From contig NZ_BMDP01000001.1 in the NCBI RefSeq assembly GCF_014635845.1, positions 620,001 through 684,000 of the forward strand: 64,000 nt of DNA, written 5' to 3'. Every line of letters starts with the position of its first letter. The first letter of the stretch is position 1. The notes under the pieces are model-generated. The model was not told the origin of the DNA and made no database searches. It saw only the letters and a program-made list of their open reading frames with translations. This DNA is from Oxalicibacterium solurbis (lineage in GTDB: Bacteria; Pseudomonadota; Gammaproteobacteria; Burkholderiales; Burkholderiaceae_D). Shown here piece after piece: positions 37,921 to 47,670 of the stretch. Both the position numbers and the translations under genes were made by a program.

Positions 37921-40059
37921 TCACTGCGCATTATTCTGCGACGCATCTTCCTGCTGTTGCGCAACGCTGTTCGGCGCGACAACGACCATCGATGTCTCTT
38001 CATGAACAGCCGCCACATCCATGCCGGACATCGGCAGCAGCGGTACCAGCAGCAGCGCAACGATGTTGATGATCTTGATCAGCGGATTGACGGCCGGGCC
38101 GGCCGTATCCTTGTACGGATCGCCGACCGTATCGCCGGTCACTGCAGCCTTGTGCGCTTCGGAACCCTTGCCGCCGTGATTACCGTCCTCGATGAATTTC
38201 TTCGCGTTGTCCCACGCGCCGCCGCCGGTCGTCATCGAAATCGCGACGAAGATGCCGGTGACGATCGCGCCCATCAGCAAGCCACCCAATGCCGCCGGGC
38301 CGAGCAGCACGCCGACCGCGATCGGAATCACCACAGGCAGCAGCGATGGAATCACCATCTCGCGGATCGCCGCCGAGGTCAGCATGTCGACGGCCTTGTC
38401 GTACTCCGGCTTGCCGCTGCCGTCCATGATGCCCTTGATCTCGCTGAACTGGCGGCGCACTTCGACGACGACGGCACCCGCAGCACGGCCAACCGCTTCC
38501 ATCGCCATCGCACCGAACAGATACGGAATCAATCCGCCGATGAACAGGCCGATGATGACCATCGGATTCGACAGGTCGAAGAAGGTACCCTTGCCGACCG
38601 AATCGAGCGCATGCGTGTAATCGGCGAACAACACCAATGCGGCAAGCCCGGCGGAGCCGATTGCATAACCCTTGGTCACCGCCTTCGTCGTATTGCCAAC
38701 TGCATCCAGCGGATCGGTGATCGCGCGTACCGATTCCGGCATGCCGGCCATTTCGGCGATGCCGCCGGCGTTGTCGGTGATCGGGCCGTAGGCATCGAGC
38801 GCCACGATGATGCCGGCCATCGACAGCATCGCTGTCGCTGCGATTGCAATGCCGTACAGCCCGCCGAGCCAGTACGATGCCAGGATCGCCACGCACACGG
38901 CGACAACCGGCCATGCAGTCGCGCGCATCGATACGCCGAGTCCGGCGATGATATTGGTGCCGTGTCCGGTGGTCGATGCCTGCGCAATATGCCGTACCGG
39001 CTTGAAATCGGTGCCGGTGTAATACTCGGTGACGTAGACCATCACGGCAGTGAGCACGATGCCGATCACCGACGAACCGAACATGGCAACGAACAGTTCG
39101 CGCGGCATCACGAACCACGTGATGACGGCAAAACCCAGCAGCGAGAGGCCGGCAGCCCACCACAGGCCGATATACAGCGCCGACATGATTTTTCTGCCTT
39201 CCTTCGCCTTCACCATCGCACAACCGACGATGGACGCGATGATCGACACTGCGCCCAGCAACAGCGGATAGATCGCAGCGGTGAACTCCATGCCGGTCAT
39301 CATCAGCGAACCCAGCAGCATCGTCGCGATCAGCGTGACGACGTAGGTTTCGAAAAGATCCGCCGCCATGCCGGCGCAATCGCCGACGTTGTCGCCGACG
39401 TTGTCCGCGATCACGGCCGGGTTGCGCGGATCGTCTTCAGGTATACCTGCTTCCACCTTGCCCACCAGATCGGCGCCGACATCCGCGCCTTTCGTGAAGA
39501 TGCCGCCGCCGAGACGCGCGAAGATCGAGATCAGCGATGCGCCGAACGCGAGGCCGACCAGCGGCACGATCGCATCGTGCAATGTTCCGACGAAGGAACC
39601 GTGCTGTGCAGACAGGATGAGTACCAGGAAGAAGATCGCCACGCCGAGCAGGCCGAGGCCGACCACCAGCATGCCGGTGATCGCACCGCCCTTGAAAGCG
39701 ACGTCCAGTGCTTCGCTCATCCCCTTGGTTGCCGCCTGCGCAGTGCGCACGTTGGCGCGCACCGATACGTTCATGCCGATGAAACCGCAAGCACCGGACA
39801 GCACCGCGCCGACCAGGAAACCGGCCGCAGTCAGCCAGCCGAGCGCAAAGGCGATGATGATGAACAGGATGACGCCGACGATGGCAATGGTCCGATATTG
39901 CCGCGCGAGATAGGCGGCCGCGCCCTGCTGGATGGCGGATGCGATTTCCTGCATGCGCGCATTGCCCGGATCAAGTCCGAGAATCCAGCTGCGCGAAACC
40001 AGCCCGTAGACCACCGCAACAATACCGCACGCAATGACCAGCCATATGGAGATGGACAT
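37921..40059 (-). CDS. hppA: H+-translocating membrane pyrophosphatase, K+-independent type
   Basis: This 712-aa protein with about 16 membrane segments couples PPi hydrolysis to proton pumping. The active-site motifs [30 protein letters not shown] and [16 protein letters not shown] are intact. The determinant [10 protein letters not shown] has Lys and Thr at the two positions that mark K+-independent H+ pumps (K+-dependent enzymes have Ala and Gly/Ala). ATG 40059 has GGAGT four nt upstream. The C-terminal extension of ~40 residues is Gln/Asn rich. Confidence 0.95.
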   Translation of the reverse strand: MSISIWLVIACGIVAVVYGLVSRSWILGLDPGNARMQEIASAIQQGAAAYLARQYRTIAIVGVILFIIIAFALGWLTAAGFLVGAVLSGACGFIGMNVSVRANVRTAQAATKGMSEALDVAFKGGAITGMLVVGLGLLGVAIFFLVLILSAQHGSFVGTLHDAIVPLVGLAFGASLISIFARLGGGIFTKGADVGADLVGKVEAGIPEDDPRNPAVIADNVGDNVGDCAGMAADLFETYVVTLIATMLLGSLMMTGMEFTAAIYPLLLGAVSIIASIVGCAMVKAKEGRKIMSALYIGLWWAAGLSLLGFAVITWFVMPRELFVAMFGSSVIGIVLTAVMVYVTEYYTGTDFKPVRHIAQASTTGHGTNIIAGLGVSMRATAWPVVAVCVAILASYWLGGLYGIAIAATAMLSMAGIIVALDAYGPITDNAGGIAEMAGMPESVRAITDPLDAVGNTTKAVTKGYAIGSAGLAALVLFADYTHALDSVGKGTFFDLSNPMVIIGLFIGGLIPYLFGAMAMEAVGRAAGAVVVEVRRQFSEIKGIMDGSGKPEYDKAVDMLTSAAIREMVIPSLLPVVIPIAVGVLLGPAALGGLLMGAIVTGIFVAISMTTGGGAWDNAKKFIEDGNHGGKGSEAHKAAVTGDTVGDPYKDTAGPAVNPLIKIINIVALLLVPLLPMSGMDVAAVHEETSMVVVAPNSVAQQQEDASQNNAQ

Positions 40060-40241
40060 ATCGACTCCTCTTGTTGTCACGACAAAGAATTGACCGCTAC
40101 GACATTCCGGCGGACATCAAGGGCGTCCGCCGTGCTGCGTACTGCAAGACTTCCGTCGCCCTTTTTATTGTGTCGTACGTGCCAGGGCTGGCTGATTTGA
40201 TGCTATATCGATATGCAGGTTCAAACAAGCAGGCAAGAAAA

Positions 40242-40262
40242 AAGCGGACACATGGTCCGCTT
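40242..40262 (-). terminator. Terminator of adk
   Basis: An 8-bp stem (AAGCGGAC/GTCCGCTT) with a 5-nt loop is followed by a T run on the minus strand. Confidence 0.85.
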
Positions 40263-40272
40263 GTTTTGCTCT

Positions 40273-40938
<666 letters not shown>

Positions 40939-41091
40939 CTAAAAAACGAATTGAAATGCTATTGACCGAAGGGCGCACGTTGGATCGGCGCCGCGGTGAC
41001 AATCGTGAATTGTCGGATTTGGCTTATGAGCAGAGCCCGAAACTTACCACAAAATGACCACAAATCCCCGTTTCGGCTTTGATGCGGCGCA

Positions 41092-41844
41092 TCATGGATG
41101 GAAATGGCGGCGCACCCGTTCCAGGTCTTCCGGCGTATCCACGCCGGCTGCCGGCGCATGTTCGGTGACATGCACCGCAATCGGAAAACCGTGCCACAGC
41201 ACGCGCAACTGCTCGAGCGCCTCGATCTGTTCCAGCGGCGATACCGGCAGTTCCGGGTAATCCTGCAGGAAGCCATTGCGGAATGCGTACAGGCCGATGT
41301 GGCGCAACGGTGCATAATTTTTCGGCAAGGCGTCCTTGCCTTGTGCGAATCCATCGCGATGCCATGGAATTGTTGCGCGAGAGAAATACAGCGCGCGATG
41401 ATTCTTGTCGAGCACGACCTTCACCACGTTCGGATTGAAGACATCGGCCGCATCGTGAATCGCATGCGCGGCAGTCGCCATCGGCACATCGCGAGCCACC
41501 AGTGCCGCCGTTGCCGCAATCAGCGACGGATCGATCAGCGGCTCGTCGCCCTGCACATTGACCACCACCGCATCGTCAGGCAAACCCAGCGTTGCGGCCA
41601 CTTCGGCGATGCGGTCGGTGCCGGAAGGATGATCGGCACGCGTCATCTGCACGGCGATGTCGTTGCGGCGGCAAGCGTCGTAGATATCGGCATGGTCGGT
41701 GGCGACAACCACTTGCTGTGCACCGGACTGCGCTGCGCGTTGCGCGACGCGCACGATCATCGGCTTGCCGCCCAGATCGGCGAGCGGCTTGTTCGGCAGG
41801 CGAGTGGAAGCGAGACGGGCAGGAATGATGACGGTAAAGGACAT
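41092..41844 (-). CDS. kdsB: CMP-KDO synthetase
   Basis: KdsB activates 3-deoxy-D-manno-octulosonate with CTP for lipopolysaccharide inner-core synthesis. The 250-aa nucleotidyltransferase has [39 protein letters not shown], the [11 protein letters not shown] motif and HIGLYAFR. It is 54 bp downstream of the Trm112-like gene, as in many betaproteobacteria. Confidence 0.97.
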   Translation of the reverse strand: MSFTVIIPARLASTRLPNKPLADLGGKPMIVRVAQRAAQSGAQQVVVATDHADIYDACRRNDIAVQMTRADHPSGTDRIAEVAATLGLPDDAVVVNVQGDEPLIDPSLIAATAALVARDVPMATAAHAIHDAADVFNPNVVKVVLDKNHRALYFSRATIPWHRDGFAQGKDALPKNYAPLRHIGLYAFRNGFLQDYPELPVSPLEQIEALEQLRVLWHGFPIAVHVTEHAPAAGVDTPEDLERVRRHFHP

Positions 41845-41898
41845 GCAGACTTCCGAAAAGGCAAACGGGGCAAGCGAGACAGCTGCGTCAGTTGCGCA

Positions 41899-42081
41899 TC
41901 AGTTCGACGACGGCGCAGCCTGCAGGTCGCGCGCCTGGTCGGCCCACATGATCGGAATGCCGTCGCGAATCGGATAGGCCAGCTTGTCGGCGTTGCAGAT
42001 CAGTTCCTGCGCCTTCCTGTCGTGCTCGAGCGGACCTTTGCAGATCGGGCAAACCAGAATATCAAGCAGTCGAGTGTCCAC
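41899..42081 (-). CDS. ycaR: Trm112/YcaR-like small zinc-ribbon-type protein
   Basis: This 60-aa protein of the Trm112-like UPF0434 family has a single CPICKGPL motif and the [14 protein letters not shown] hallmark; a second cysteine pair is reduced to one Cys (ELICN). A GTG start at 42081 is chosen because it yields [12 protein letters not shown], the family N-terminus, and GGAGA lies 7 nt upstream. The gene overlaps the lpxK 3' end by 20 nt. The family's role in bacteria is not firmly known. Confidence 0.88.
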   Translation of the reverse strand: MDTRLLDILVCPICKGPLEHDRKAQELICNADKLAYPIRDGIPIMWADQARDLQAAPSSN

Positions 42082-43123
42082 GGAGTTTCTCCACAATATG
42101 TTCGGCGAAGGCGCGGTCGAATTGCGCCGTCACGGGTACGACCCACAGGCGCGGATCGTTTTTCAATGCATCGATTTGCCGACATTTTACTGCATCCTTC
42201 TCCGTGATCAGGATGACGTCCGCCGCTACGTCAGCGAACGGATTGTCGGCAAAATCGTAATGATCGGGCAGCGCCATTTCGTCGAACTGCACGCCGGCCT
42301 CGCGCAGCAACGTAAAGAAGCGTCGCGGATTGCCGATGCCGGCCGCCGCCACGATGCGCGCCGGCGAATAACCGCTGACCGTTGGCGCAAACGAGCGCAG
42401 CGCACGCGGCATATCTCCAGACGAATCGCCTGACGAAACCAGATGTTCGGCAAGCAGCCCGGCCAGACGCATGCGGATCGCACCCGGCATGATTTCCGTT
42501 TCTTCGTGAGAACCGTTGACGACGGTGAAATCGCGACGGCGCGTCGCCGGTTCGCGTAGCGGACCGGCCGGCAGCAGCCAGCCGTTGCCGACGCCGCGGC
42601 TGTCGAACAACACGATCTCGATATCGCGCGCCAGCTGGTAATGCTGCAGGCCGTCGTCCGCAATCACGACGTCGATTTCCGGATGCGCCGCCAGCATCAT
42701 CTGCGCCGCCGCCACGCGGTCGCGCCCGACATAAACCGGGCATTGCGCGCGGTGCGCGATCAGCAGCGGTTCGTCACCGACTTCCTGTGCCTGCGACTGC
42801 GGCGTGACTGCACGCGGCGCATCGCTATCCGCACCGTAACCGCGCGACACCACACCCGGATGAAAGCCTGCTTCGCGCAGCGACTGCGCCAGCCAGATCG
42901 TCAGCGGCGTCTTGCCCGTGCCGCCGACGAAGATGTTGCCGACGACGATCACCGGTACCGGCAGGCGATGCGTTTTTGCAAGACCGAAGCGAAAGGCGAA
43001 ACGGCGCAGCGCCGACAATGCGCCAAACAGCCACGACAGAGGCAGCAACAGCCACGCCGCCGCGCCGCGCCGTTTCCAGGTGCGTGCGAAAAAATCTTCG
43101 AGGGTGGAGCGCTGCAGGGCCAA
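42062..43123 (-). CDS. lpxK: Tetraacyldisaccharide 4'-kinase
   Basis: LpxK phosphorylates the lipid A precursor at the inner membrane. The 353-aa protein has the N-terminal membrane helix ([17 protein letters not shown]), the P-loop [29 protein letters not shown] and the C-terminal LITEKDAVK. It follows exbD after a terminator-like hairpin and overlaps the Trm112-like gene. Confidence 0.96.
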   Translation of the reverse strand: MALQRSTLEDFFARTWKRRGAAAWLLLPLSWLFGALSALRRFAFRFGLAKTHRLPVPVIVVGNIFVGGTGKTPLTIWLAQSLREAGFHPGVVSRGYGADSDAPRAVTPQSQAQEVGDEPLLIAHRAQCPVYVGRDRVAAAQMMLAAHPEIDVVIADDGLQHYQLARDIEIVLFDSRGVGNGWLLPAGPLREPATRRRDFTVVNGSHEETEIMPGAIRMRLAGLLAEHLVSSGDSSGDMPRALRSFAPTVSGYSPARIVAAAGIGNPRRFFTLLREAGVQFDEMALPDHYDFADNPFADVAADVILITEKDAVKCRQIDALKNDPRLWVVPVTAQFDRAFAEHIVEKLRGHSTA

Positions 43124-43144
43124 GGCGGATTCGTTCAGTCCAAT

Positions 43145-43166
43145 AAAAAAGGCCGCCGCAGCGGCC
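43145..43166 (-). terminator. Terminator-like hairpin between exbD and lpxK
   Basis: On the minus strand, GGCCGC-TGCG-GCGGCC is followed by six T. It can uncouple exbBD expression from lpxK. Confidence 0.75.
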
Positions 43167-43179
43167 GTTCGATCGATGT

Positions 43180-43608
43180 CTACTTCTTGCTTTGTGCGGC
43201 GAAGGTCACCTTCGCATAACCGGCGATGCGCGCCGCTTCCAGCACATTGATCACCGTCTGGTGCGCCGCCGTCGCGTCGGCGGCGATGATGACCACCGGA
43301 TCGGGATTCGTCTTGCCGGAAGCATTGGCCGCAGCCGTCAGCTCGGCCGCCAGCGCATCGGGATTCTGCACGGCGACGCGCGCATTGTTGATCGAATAAT
43401 GACCTTGCGCATCGACGCCGACGTTGATCTCCAGCGGTCGCTCCATCGCCTTCTCGGCATCGGCGGTCGGCAGCGTGATCTGCAGCGCGGTGAACTTGCT
43501 GTAGGTGGTCGTCACCATCAGGAAGATCAGGATCACCATCAGCACGTCGATGAAGGCGATCAGGTTGATCTCCGGTTCCTCGCGTCCCTGGCCTCTGCGG
43601 AAATTCAT
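43180..43608 (-). CDS. exbD: Biopolymer transport protein ExbD
   Basis: This 142-aa single-span protein is the stator partner of ExbB that converts proton-motive force to TonB-dependent outer-membrane transport. The TM segment carries the essential Asp (LIAFIDVLMVILIFLMVTTTY). The periplasmic domain ends in the usual ADATAAHQTVINVLEAARIAGY. It is 12 nt from exbB. The lpxK context favours ExbD over TolR but does not prove it; no tonB gene is in the window. Confidence 0.93.
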   Translation of the reverse strand: MNFRRGQGREEPEINLIAFIDVLMVILIFLMVTTTYSKFTALQITLPTADAEKAMERPLEINVGVDAQGHYSINNARVAVQNPDALAAELTAAANASGKTNPDPVVIIAADATAAHQTVINVLEAARIAGYAKVTFAAQSKK

Positions 43609-43620
43609 CGTCTTCTCCGT

Positions 43621-44232
43621 TTACCGGCGCGCGCCGTGCACGATGTCGACGAACTTGACTGCCTGCTGCTCCATGTCGACCACGAAGCTATCGACCAGGG
43701 CACGAAAGTGACGGTAGAACACCAGCGACGGCATCGCGATCGCCAGGCCAAAACCGGTGTTGTACAGCGCGATCGAAATGCCGTGCGCCAGTTGCGCCGG
43801 ATTGGAACCGGTGCCGCTGGCGTTCTGCGAACCGAAGATCTCGATCATGCCGACCACAGTGCCGAACAGGCCCATCAGCGGCGCCAGCGAAGCGATCGTA
43901 CCGAGCGTCGTCAGGAAGCGCTCCAGTTCGTGCGCGGTACCCTGCCCGGCTTCCTCGATCGATTCCTTCATCACGTCGCGCGGTGCATTGACGTTGCGCA
44001 GGCCGGCGGCCAGCACGCGACCCAGCGGCGAGTTCTGTTCCAGCGTAGCAATCACATTGGTGTCGATCTTGCCGTTGTGATAGACACGAATCACCTCATC
44101 GAGCAGCGTCGGCGGCAGGATGCGGCGGCGGCGCAAATACAGCGAACGTTCGATGATCAACGTCAGGGCAATGATGGAGGAAATCAGCAGCAGCCAGATC
44201 GGCCAGCCAGCCGCATGAATGATGGAGAGCAA
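43621..44232 (-). CDS. exbB: Biopolymer transport protein ExbB (TTG start)
   Basis: This 203-aa MotA/TolQ/ExbB-family proton channel has three TM segments, with the first at the N-terminus and the hallmark SLAPLMGLFGTVVGMIEIF and GISIALYNTGFGLAIAMPSLVFYRHF segments. The predicted start is TTG 44232, with a strong AAGGAG six nt upstream; no ATG or GTG fits the N-terminal membrane helix. It is the first gene of exbBD. Confidence 0.93.
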   Translation of the reverse strand: MLSIIHAAGWPIWLLLISSIIALTLIIERSLYLRRRRILPPTLLDEVIRVYHNGKIDTNVIATLEQNSPLGRVLAAGLRNVNAPRDVMKESIEEAGQGTAHELERFLTTLGTIASLAPLMGLFGTVVGMIEIFGSQNASGTGSNPAQLAHGISIALYNTGFGLAIAMPSLVFYRHFRALVDSFVVDMEQQAVKFVDIVHGARR

Positions 44233-44494
44233 AACGGGCTCCTTGGTCGATTCGGGGAAGAGTTGTAAACGTTACGGATGGAGAATGTAACGGTTTGGCG
44301 CAACGAGAGCAAGTAGCGCTGCCTTGACGTTTTCTTCATGTGCGCAGCTGTCGGCGGTTGTGCACAGTTTCTGTGGATAACATTGTGCGCAACCAATGAG
44401 TAAAGATCGAAGCATTTGATTTCAAAGCAGTTTTTTATTCTGCCTGCAAAACAGGCGGTGCATCGATCTGCGGGCAGAACCAGGAAACATAAAT
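44233..44494. other. exbB upstream region
   Basis: About 260 nt hold the exbB leader and probable promoter (not clearly resolved). The region contains one perfect DnaA box and AT-rich sequence; no gene is seen. Confidence 0.5.
44372..44380 (-). promoter_or_regulatory. Single DnaA box
   Basis: The 9-mer TTATCCACA reads perfectly on the minus strand, ~140 nt upstream of the exbB start. It is a lone copy, with no AT-rich unwinding element or cluster. Confidence 0.45.
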
Positions 44495-44529
44495 AAAAAA
44501 GCCGCCGTGACGCAAGGCGCAACGGCGGC
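44495..44529 (-). terminator. Terminator of the AAA+ gene
   Basis: On the minus strand an 8-bp stem (GCCGCCGT/ACGGCGGC) with a 13-nt loop is followed by six T and more T-rich sequence. Confidence 0.8.
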
Positions 44530-44553
44530 GTGCCTGGAAGCCGGATTCCTGCG

Positions 44554-46179
44554 TTACTTGATACCGCGGAACACCGCGCACTGGCGGAAGGCTTCCTCGG
44601 AGAACGGAATCTGCTTGCGCTTGCAGTATTTCGACGTCAGCTTCAACAGTTCCTTGATGTCGCGGCCGCTGCATTTCGCATAGACGTCGCTGAGCTTGTC
44701 AATCAGTTCGTCCGACAGATCGGCGTGGAATTGCGTGGACAGCGATTTCCACAGGCGCATCGCATCTTCCTTGGGTGGCAGTTCGTACTGGATCGTCGCG
44801 ATGCAGCGCGACAGAATCGCATCGTCCACGTCCTCGATGCGGTTCGTCGTCATGAACAGCAGGCCCTTGAAGTATTCCAGCGTGCGCAGGAACTCGGCGA
44901 CGATCGCGTTGTGCTGCAGATCGTTGTCGCGGCAACGAATGTAGACGTCAGCTTCGTCCAGCAGCAGGATCGCATCCCAGCGTGCGGCACGGCGCAGGAT
45001 GGACGACAGGTTCTGCTCGACCGAAGCCGCCGTAATGCCGAGCTGCCCGGAATGCACGCGGTACAACGGCTTGCCGACGACTTCCGAATAGACTTCTGCC
45101 GTCAGCGTCTTGCCCAGGCCCGGTGCGCCCTTGCACAGAATCGTCGTGCCGCCGGACTTGCCTTCGACGATATCTTCCATCAACGAGCTCATGTCGGCTG
45201 TCAGGATATCGATCAGATCGCGGTGATGATCGGGCAGGATCAGTTTATCGCGCAGTTCCGGCTTGTATTCGTAGGCCGTGATGTTCTGCACGTGCACCCA
45301 GACATTGTGGTGCAGCTCCAGATGGAACAGGTGCAGATAGCAATGCAGCGGAATGCGGTCGAACGCCGTCTCGTAACCGGCATCGCGCCAGAATTCGGCA
45401 TCCGTCATCATCTCGAAGCGGCGGTCGAGGATTTCCTCATCGTTCACGCAGCGGGCGGCGACGCCGTTCTTCAGCGGCAGCATCGTGGGACGGCCCTTGT
45501 CATCGACGATGAATGCCGCATTGGATGCAATGAACTGCTTGCCGAACTGGCGCTGATACACCAGGAAACGCTTGGCCTGCTTTTCGTATTCCTGCTTGAA
45601 TTCCTTGCATTCCTTGAAGTAGCCGAACTCGCTCAGCAGCTCCGGAATCGTGCGGTTGACGATGTCGTGGCGGTTGATGACGATCGCATTGGTCATGCCG
45701 GCGCGGCGCATGCGCATGTCGGACGCTTCTTCGCGCGTGGCAGCCTGCATCGTGTTGGCCAGCAGGTCGACGACGACATAAGGCGCACCTTGATCAGGCA
45801 CCACGTAACGCAACCGATGCACCAGCCACGGCAGCATCACGCCGTCCTTGTTGCGGCGGTACAGCCAGCCGTCGATGACATCGCGCGCCAGATAGGCGGC
45901 CAGGCCCGGCACCAGTTTTTCCAGATCGGGAATCGTGCGCGCCTGCGGTGCGTTGTAGATGTTGTCCAGCGCCAGCATCTGGAACATCAGCGCGCGGTCT
46001 TCATGCGACTTGCTGAGGTTGTACAGCGTATTGAGCGACTTGGCGTCGAACAGCTTGCTGGAAACGATCATCCGGCCATGGCAGACGCCATGTTCGGAAA
46101 GACGCTTCGCCAGCGGCGTGTCGGATTCGACCATCTCCAACAATACGTTGACCAGCGATTCCGGTATTTCAAAATCCAT
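44554..46179 (-). CDS. Uncharacterised AAA+ ATPase with large N-terminal domain
   Basis: This 541-aa soluble protein carries a C-terminal AAA+ module: Walker A KGAPGLGKT (350-358), Walker B ILLLDEAD (404-411), sensor-1-like MTTNR (443-447) and a candidate arginine finger near 458. It resembles classical AAA proteins (VAT/BCS1/Vps4 branch) rather than Clp. The ~340-residue N-terminal part has no recognised domain; it ends in a His/Leu-rich stretch (HCYLHLFHLELHHNVWVHV). ATG 46179 has GGAG five nt upstream. It stands alone, with its own terminator. Function is unknown; a protein remodelling or regulatory chaperone role is only a guess. Confidence 0.82.
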   Translation of the reverse strand: MDFEIPESLVNVLLEMVESDTPLAKRLSEHGVCHGRMIVSSKLFDAKSLNTLYNLSKSHEDRALMFQMLALDNIYNAPQARTIPDLEKLVPGLAAYLARDVIDGWLYRRNKDGVMLPWLVHRLRYVVPDQGAPYVVVDLLANTMQAATREEASDMRMRRAGMTNAIVINRHDIVNRTIPELLSEFGYFKECKEFKQEYEKQAKRFLVYQRQFGKQFIASNAAFIVDDKGRPTMLPLKNGVAARCVNDEEILDRRFEMMTDAEFWRDAGYETAFDRIPLHCYLHLFHLELHHNVWVHVQNITAYEYKPELRDKLILPDHHRDLIDILTADMSSLMEDIVEGKSGGTTILCKGAPGLGKTLTAEVYSEVVGKPLYRVHSGQLGITAASVEQNLSSILRRAARWDAILLLDEADVYIRCRDNDLQHNAIVAEFLRTLEYFKGLLFMTTNRIEDVDDAILSRCIATIQYELPPKEDAMRLWKSLSTQFHADLSDELIDKLSDVYAKCSGRDIKELLKLTSKYCKRKQIPFSEEAFRQCAVFRGIK

Positions 46180-46315
46180 TACAACTCCAGTATCGTGCGC
46201 GCCTAGCGGCATCGGGATTGTGGGAATAATTATCAGATGCAGGCGGACAGCCGTATTTCAATTCACGCCGCTTTCCTGTCGCATGCGATGGCTGTTGCAG
46301 GAAGGGCAAAAGAAA

Positions 46316-46339
46316 ACGGCTTCCATCCTGGGAAGCCGT
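46316..46339 (-). terminator. Orphan intrinsic terminator
   Basis: A 9-bp stem (ACGGCTTCC/GGAAGCCGT) with a 6-nt loop is followed on the minus strand by TTTTCTTTTG. It lies upstream of the AAA+ gene and downstream of no known minus-strand gene. Confidence 0.55.
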
Positions 46340-46512
46340 ACCTTGTCGCTGCCAAGACCGGAATGCCGCCCTGCGGACGATTCCTGCCACCTCTCATCGC
46401 TGTCTTGCTTCCGTTTCATCGCTGAAGAGAGGTTCCTGCTTCATCGCGAGACCATCATAATGCAATACGCAGTACGAGGAAAGGCAGGTCCGGCGTCTCG
46501 CAGACGCACATG

Positions 46513-46551
46513 CGCGCAATTACGGACATCGATTCGCGCAAATACGGACAT
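46513..46551 (+). repeat. 17-bp direct repeat upstream of the RarD-like gene
   Basis: CGCGCAATTACGGACAT and CGCGCAAATACGGACAT differ at one position and are 22 bp apart start to start, i.e. two helical turns. That phasing suits a tandem-binding regulator. Confidence 0.7.
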
Positions 46552-46661
46552 GCTTTTCCAATGCTGCCGAAGAGCCGCTTTTCCGAGGGAGAAAACCCCG
46601 CTTTGCGGAAAAGCCCATGCCGCCGGCCTGACGGGCGGTCGTCGATCATCAGGGAGTTTGC

Positions 46662-47549
46662 GTGTCCAGAGGTGTCCTTTTTTCAATCATCGGGTCGGTG
46701 TTGTTCGCCGTGCTGTACTTTTATTCGACGCTGCTGGCTCCGATGGACGGCGAACAGATCTTCGGCTGGCGCACACTGCTGACCTTTCCCTGCCTGAGCG
46801 CCTTCATCTGGTGGAGCGGCAAGCAGCAACTGGTCATTGGCCTAGCGCAACGCATGTGCCGCGATCCGCGCATCATCATCGGTGCGTTGGCCACTTCCGC
46901 TTTCCTTGGCCTGCAACTGTGGCTGTTCATGTGGGCGCCGCTGCACGGCCGCGCGCTGCATGTGTCGCTCGGCTATTTCCTGCTGCCGCTGACGATGCTG
47001 CTGACCGGCCGGCTGCTCTATCGCGAACGGCTGTCGCGCCTGCAGAACGTGGCGGCGGCCTGCGCCGCGATCGGCGTCGCCAATGCATTCATCCAGGTCG
47101 GCAGCCTGTCGTGGGAAACGCTGGCGGTCGCGCTCGGCTATCCGTTCTATTTCGTCATCCGCCGCCGCATGGATGCCAACCATCTGGGCGGCCTGTGGTT
47201 CGACATGGCGCTGCTGCTGCCGGCCGGACTGTACTTCATCGTGACCGGCAGCGTCGGCATGGAAGCACTGGAATCGCACCGCGCCTTGCTGCTGCTGATC
47301 CCGCTGCTCGGTGTACTGAGTTCGACGGCGCTGGTGTTCTACATGCTGTCGAGCCAGATGCTGCCGCTCAGCCTGTTCGGCCTGCTCGGTTACGTCGAGC
47401 CGGTGCTGCTCGTCTTCGTCGCGCTGCTGCTCGGCGAAACGATACGCGGCAGCGAATGGCTGACGTACATCCCGATCTGGCTGGCCGTCGCATTACTGGC
47501 GGCAGACGGTCTTCGCTCACTGCGCCTGCCGCGTCGCAGCGAAGACTGA
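46662..47549 (+). CDS. RarD-type permease (EamA/DMT superfamily)
   Basis: This 295-aa inner-membrane protein has ten hydrophobic segments in two EamA repeats. RarD hallmarks are the start SIIGSVLFAVLYFYSTLL, the GWRTLLTFPCL segment and the late LGYVEPVLLVFVALLLGE. DMT proteins mostly export metabolites; the substrate is unknown. The GTG start at 46662 has AGGGAG 5 nt upstream. It faces the same way as the Zur-box-like locus that follows. Confidence 0.88.
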   Translation: MSRGVLFSIIGSVLFAVLYFYSTLLAPMDGEQIFGWRTLLTFPCLSAFIWWSGKQQLVIGLAQRMCRDPRIIIGALATSAFLGLQLWLFMWAPLHGRALHVSLGYFLLPLTMLLTGRLLYRERLSRLQNVAAACAAIGVANAFIQVGSLSWETLAVALGYPFYFVIRRRMDANHLGGLWFDMALLLPAGLYFIVTGSVGMEALESHRALLLLIPLLGVLSSTALVFYMLSSQMLPLSLFGLLGYVEPVLLVFVALLLGETIRGSEWLTYIPIWLAVALLAADGLRSLRLPRRSED

Positions 47550-47599
47550 CGCTTCCTTTCCCTTTTCTTTTGCTCCTCATTTGCTCTTCAATCAGGAAA

Positions 47600-47642
47600 T
47601 TGCCTGTTCTTGCCCATCGTTATGTATTTGTATAACATAACG
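47600..47642 (+). promoter_or_regulatory. Promoter with a Zur-box-like palindrome
   Basis: A 25-bp imperfect palindrome spans 47618-47642, with 8-bp perfect arms (CGTTATGT and ACATAACG); nine of twelve base pairs match. Its core TGTATTTGTATAACA agrees at 12 of 15 positions with my recollection of the proteobacterial Zur consensus TGTTATDWHATAACA. It overlaps -10-like hexamers (TGTATT with -35 TTGCCT, 17 nt apart; or TATAAC), as a repressor site should, and lies 29 bp before the TiaS-like gene. Confidence 0.6.
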
Positions 47643-47670
47643 AACTTTTGCAACTCAGGAAATCCGCGTC

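Larger units (their letters stand above)
46180..46661. other. Intergenic region between AAA+ and RarD-like genes
   Basis: This 482-nt divergent region contains an orphan terminator-like hairpin on the minus strand (46316-46339), a 17-bp direct repeat (46513-46551) and a leader hairpin before the permease (GCTTTTCCG 46577-46585 with CGGAAAAGC 46606-46614). A minus-strand ORF of 53 codons (46419 to 46258), with a CPSC motif near its end, is possible but unsupported. Confidence 0.5.

Noticed and set aside
37771-40200. An 809-codon open frame on the plus strand over hppA
   Set aside because: It is His/Arg/Asp-rich antisense of the pyrophosphatase gene, without start signals.
44372-44380. Replication origin near the DnaA box
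   Set aside because: A single box without an AT-rich element, dnaA, dnaN or gidA nearby.
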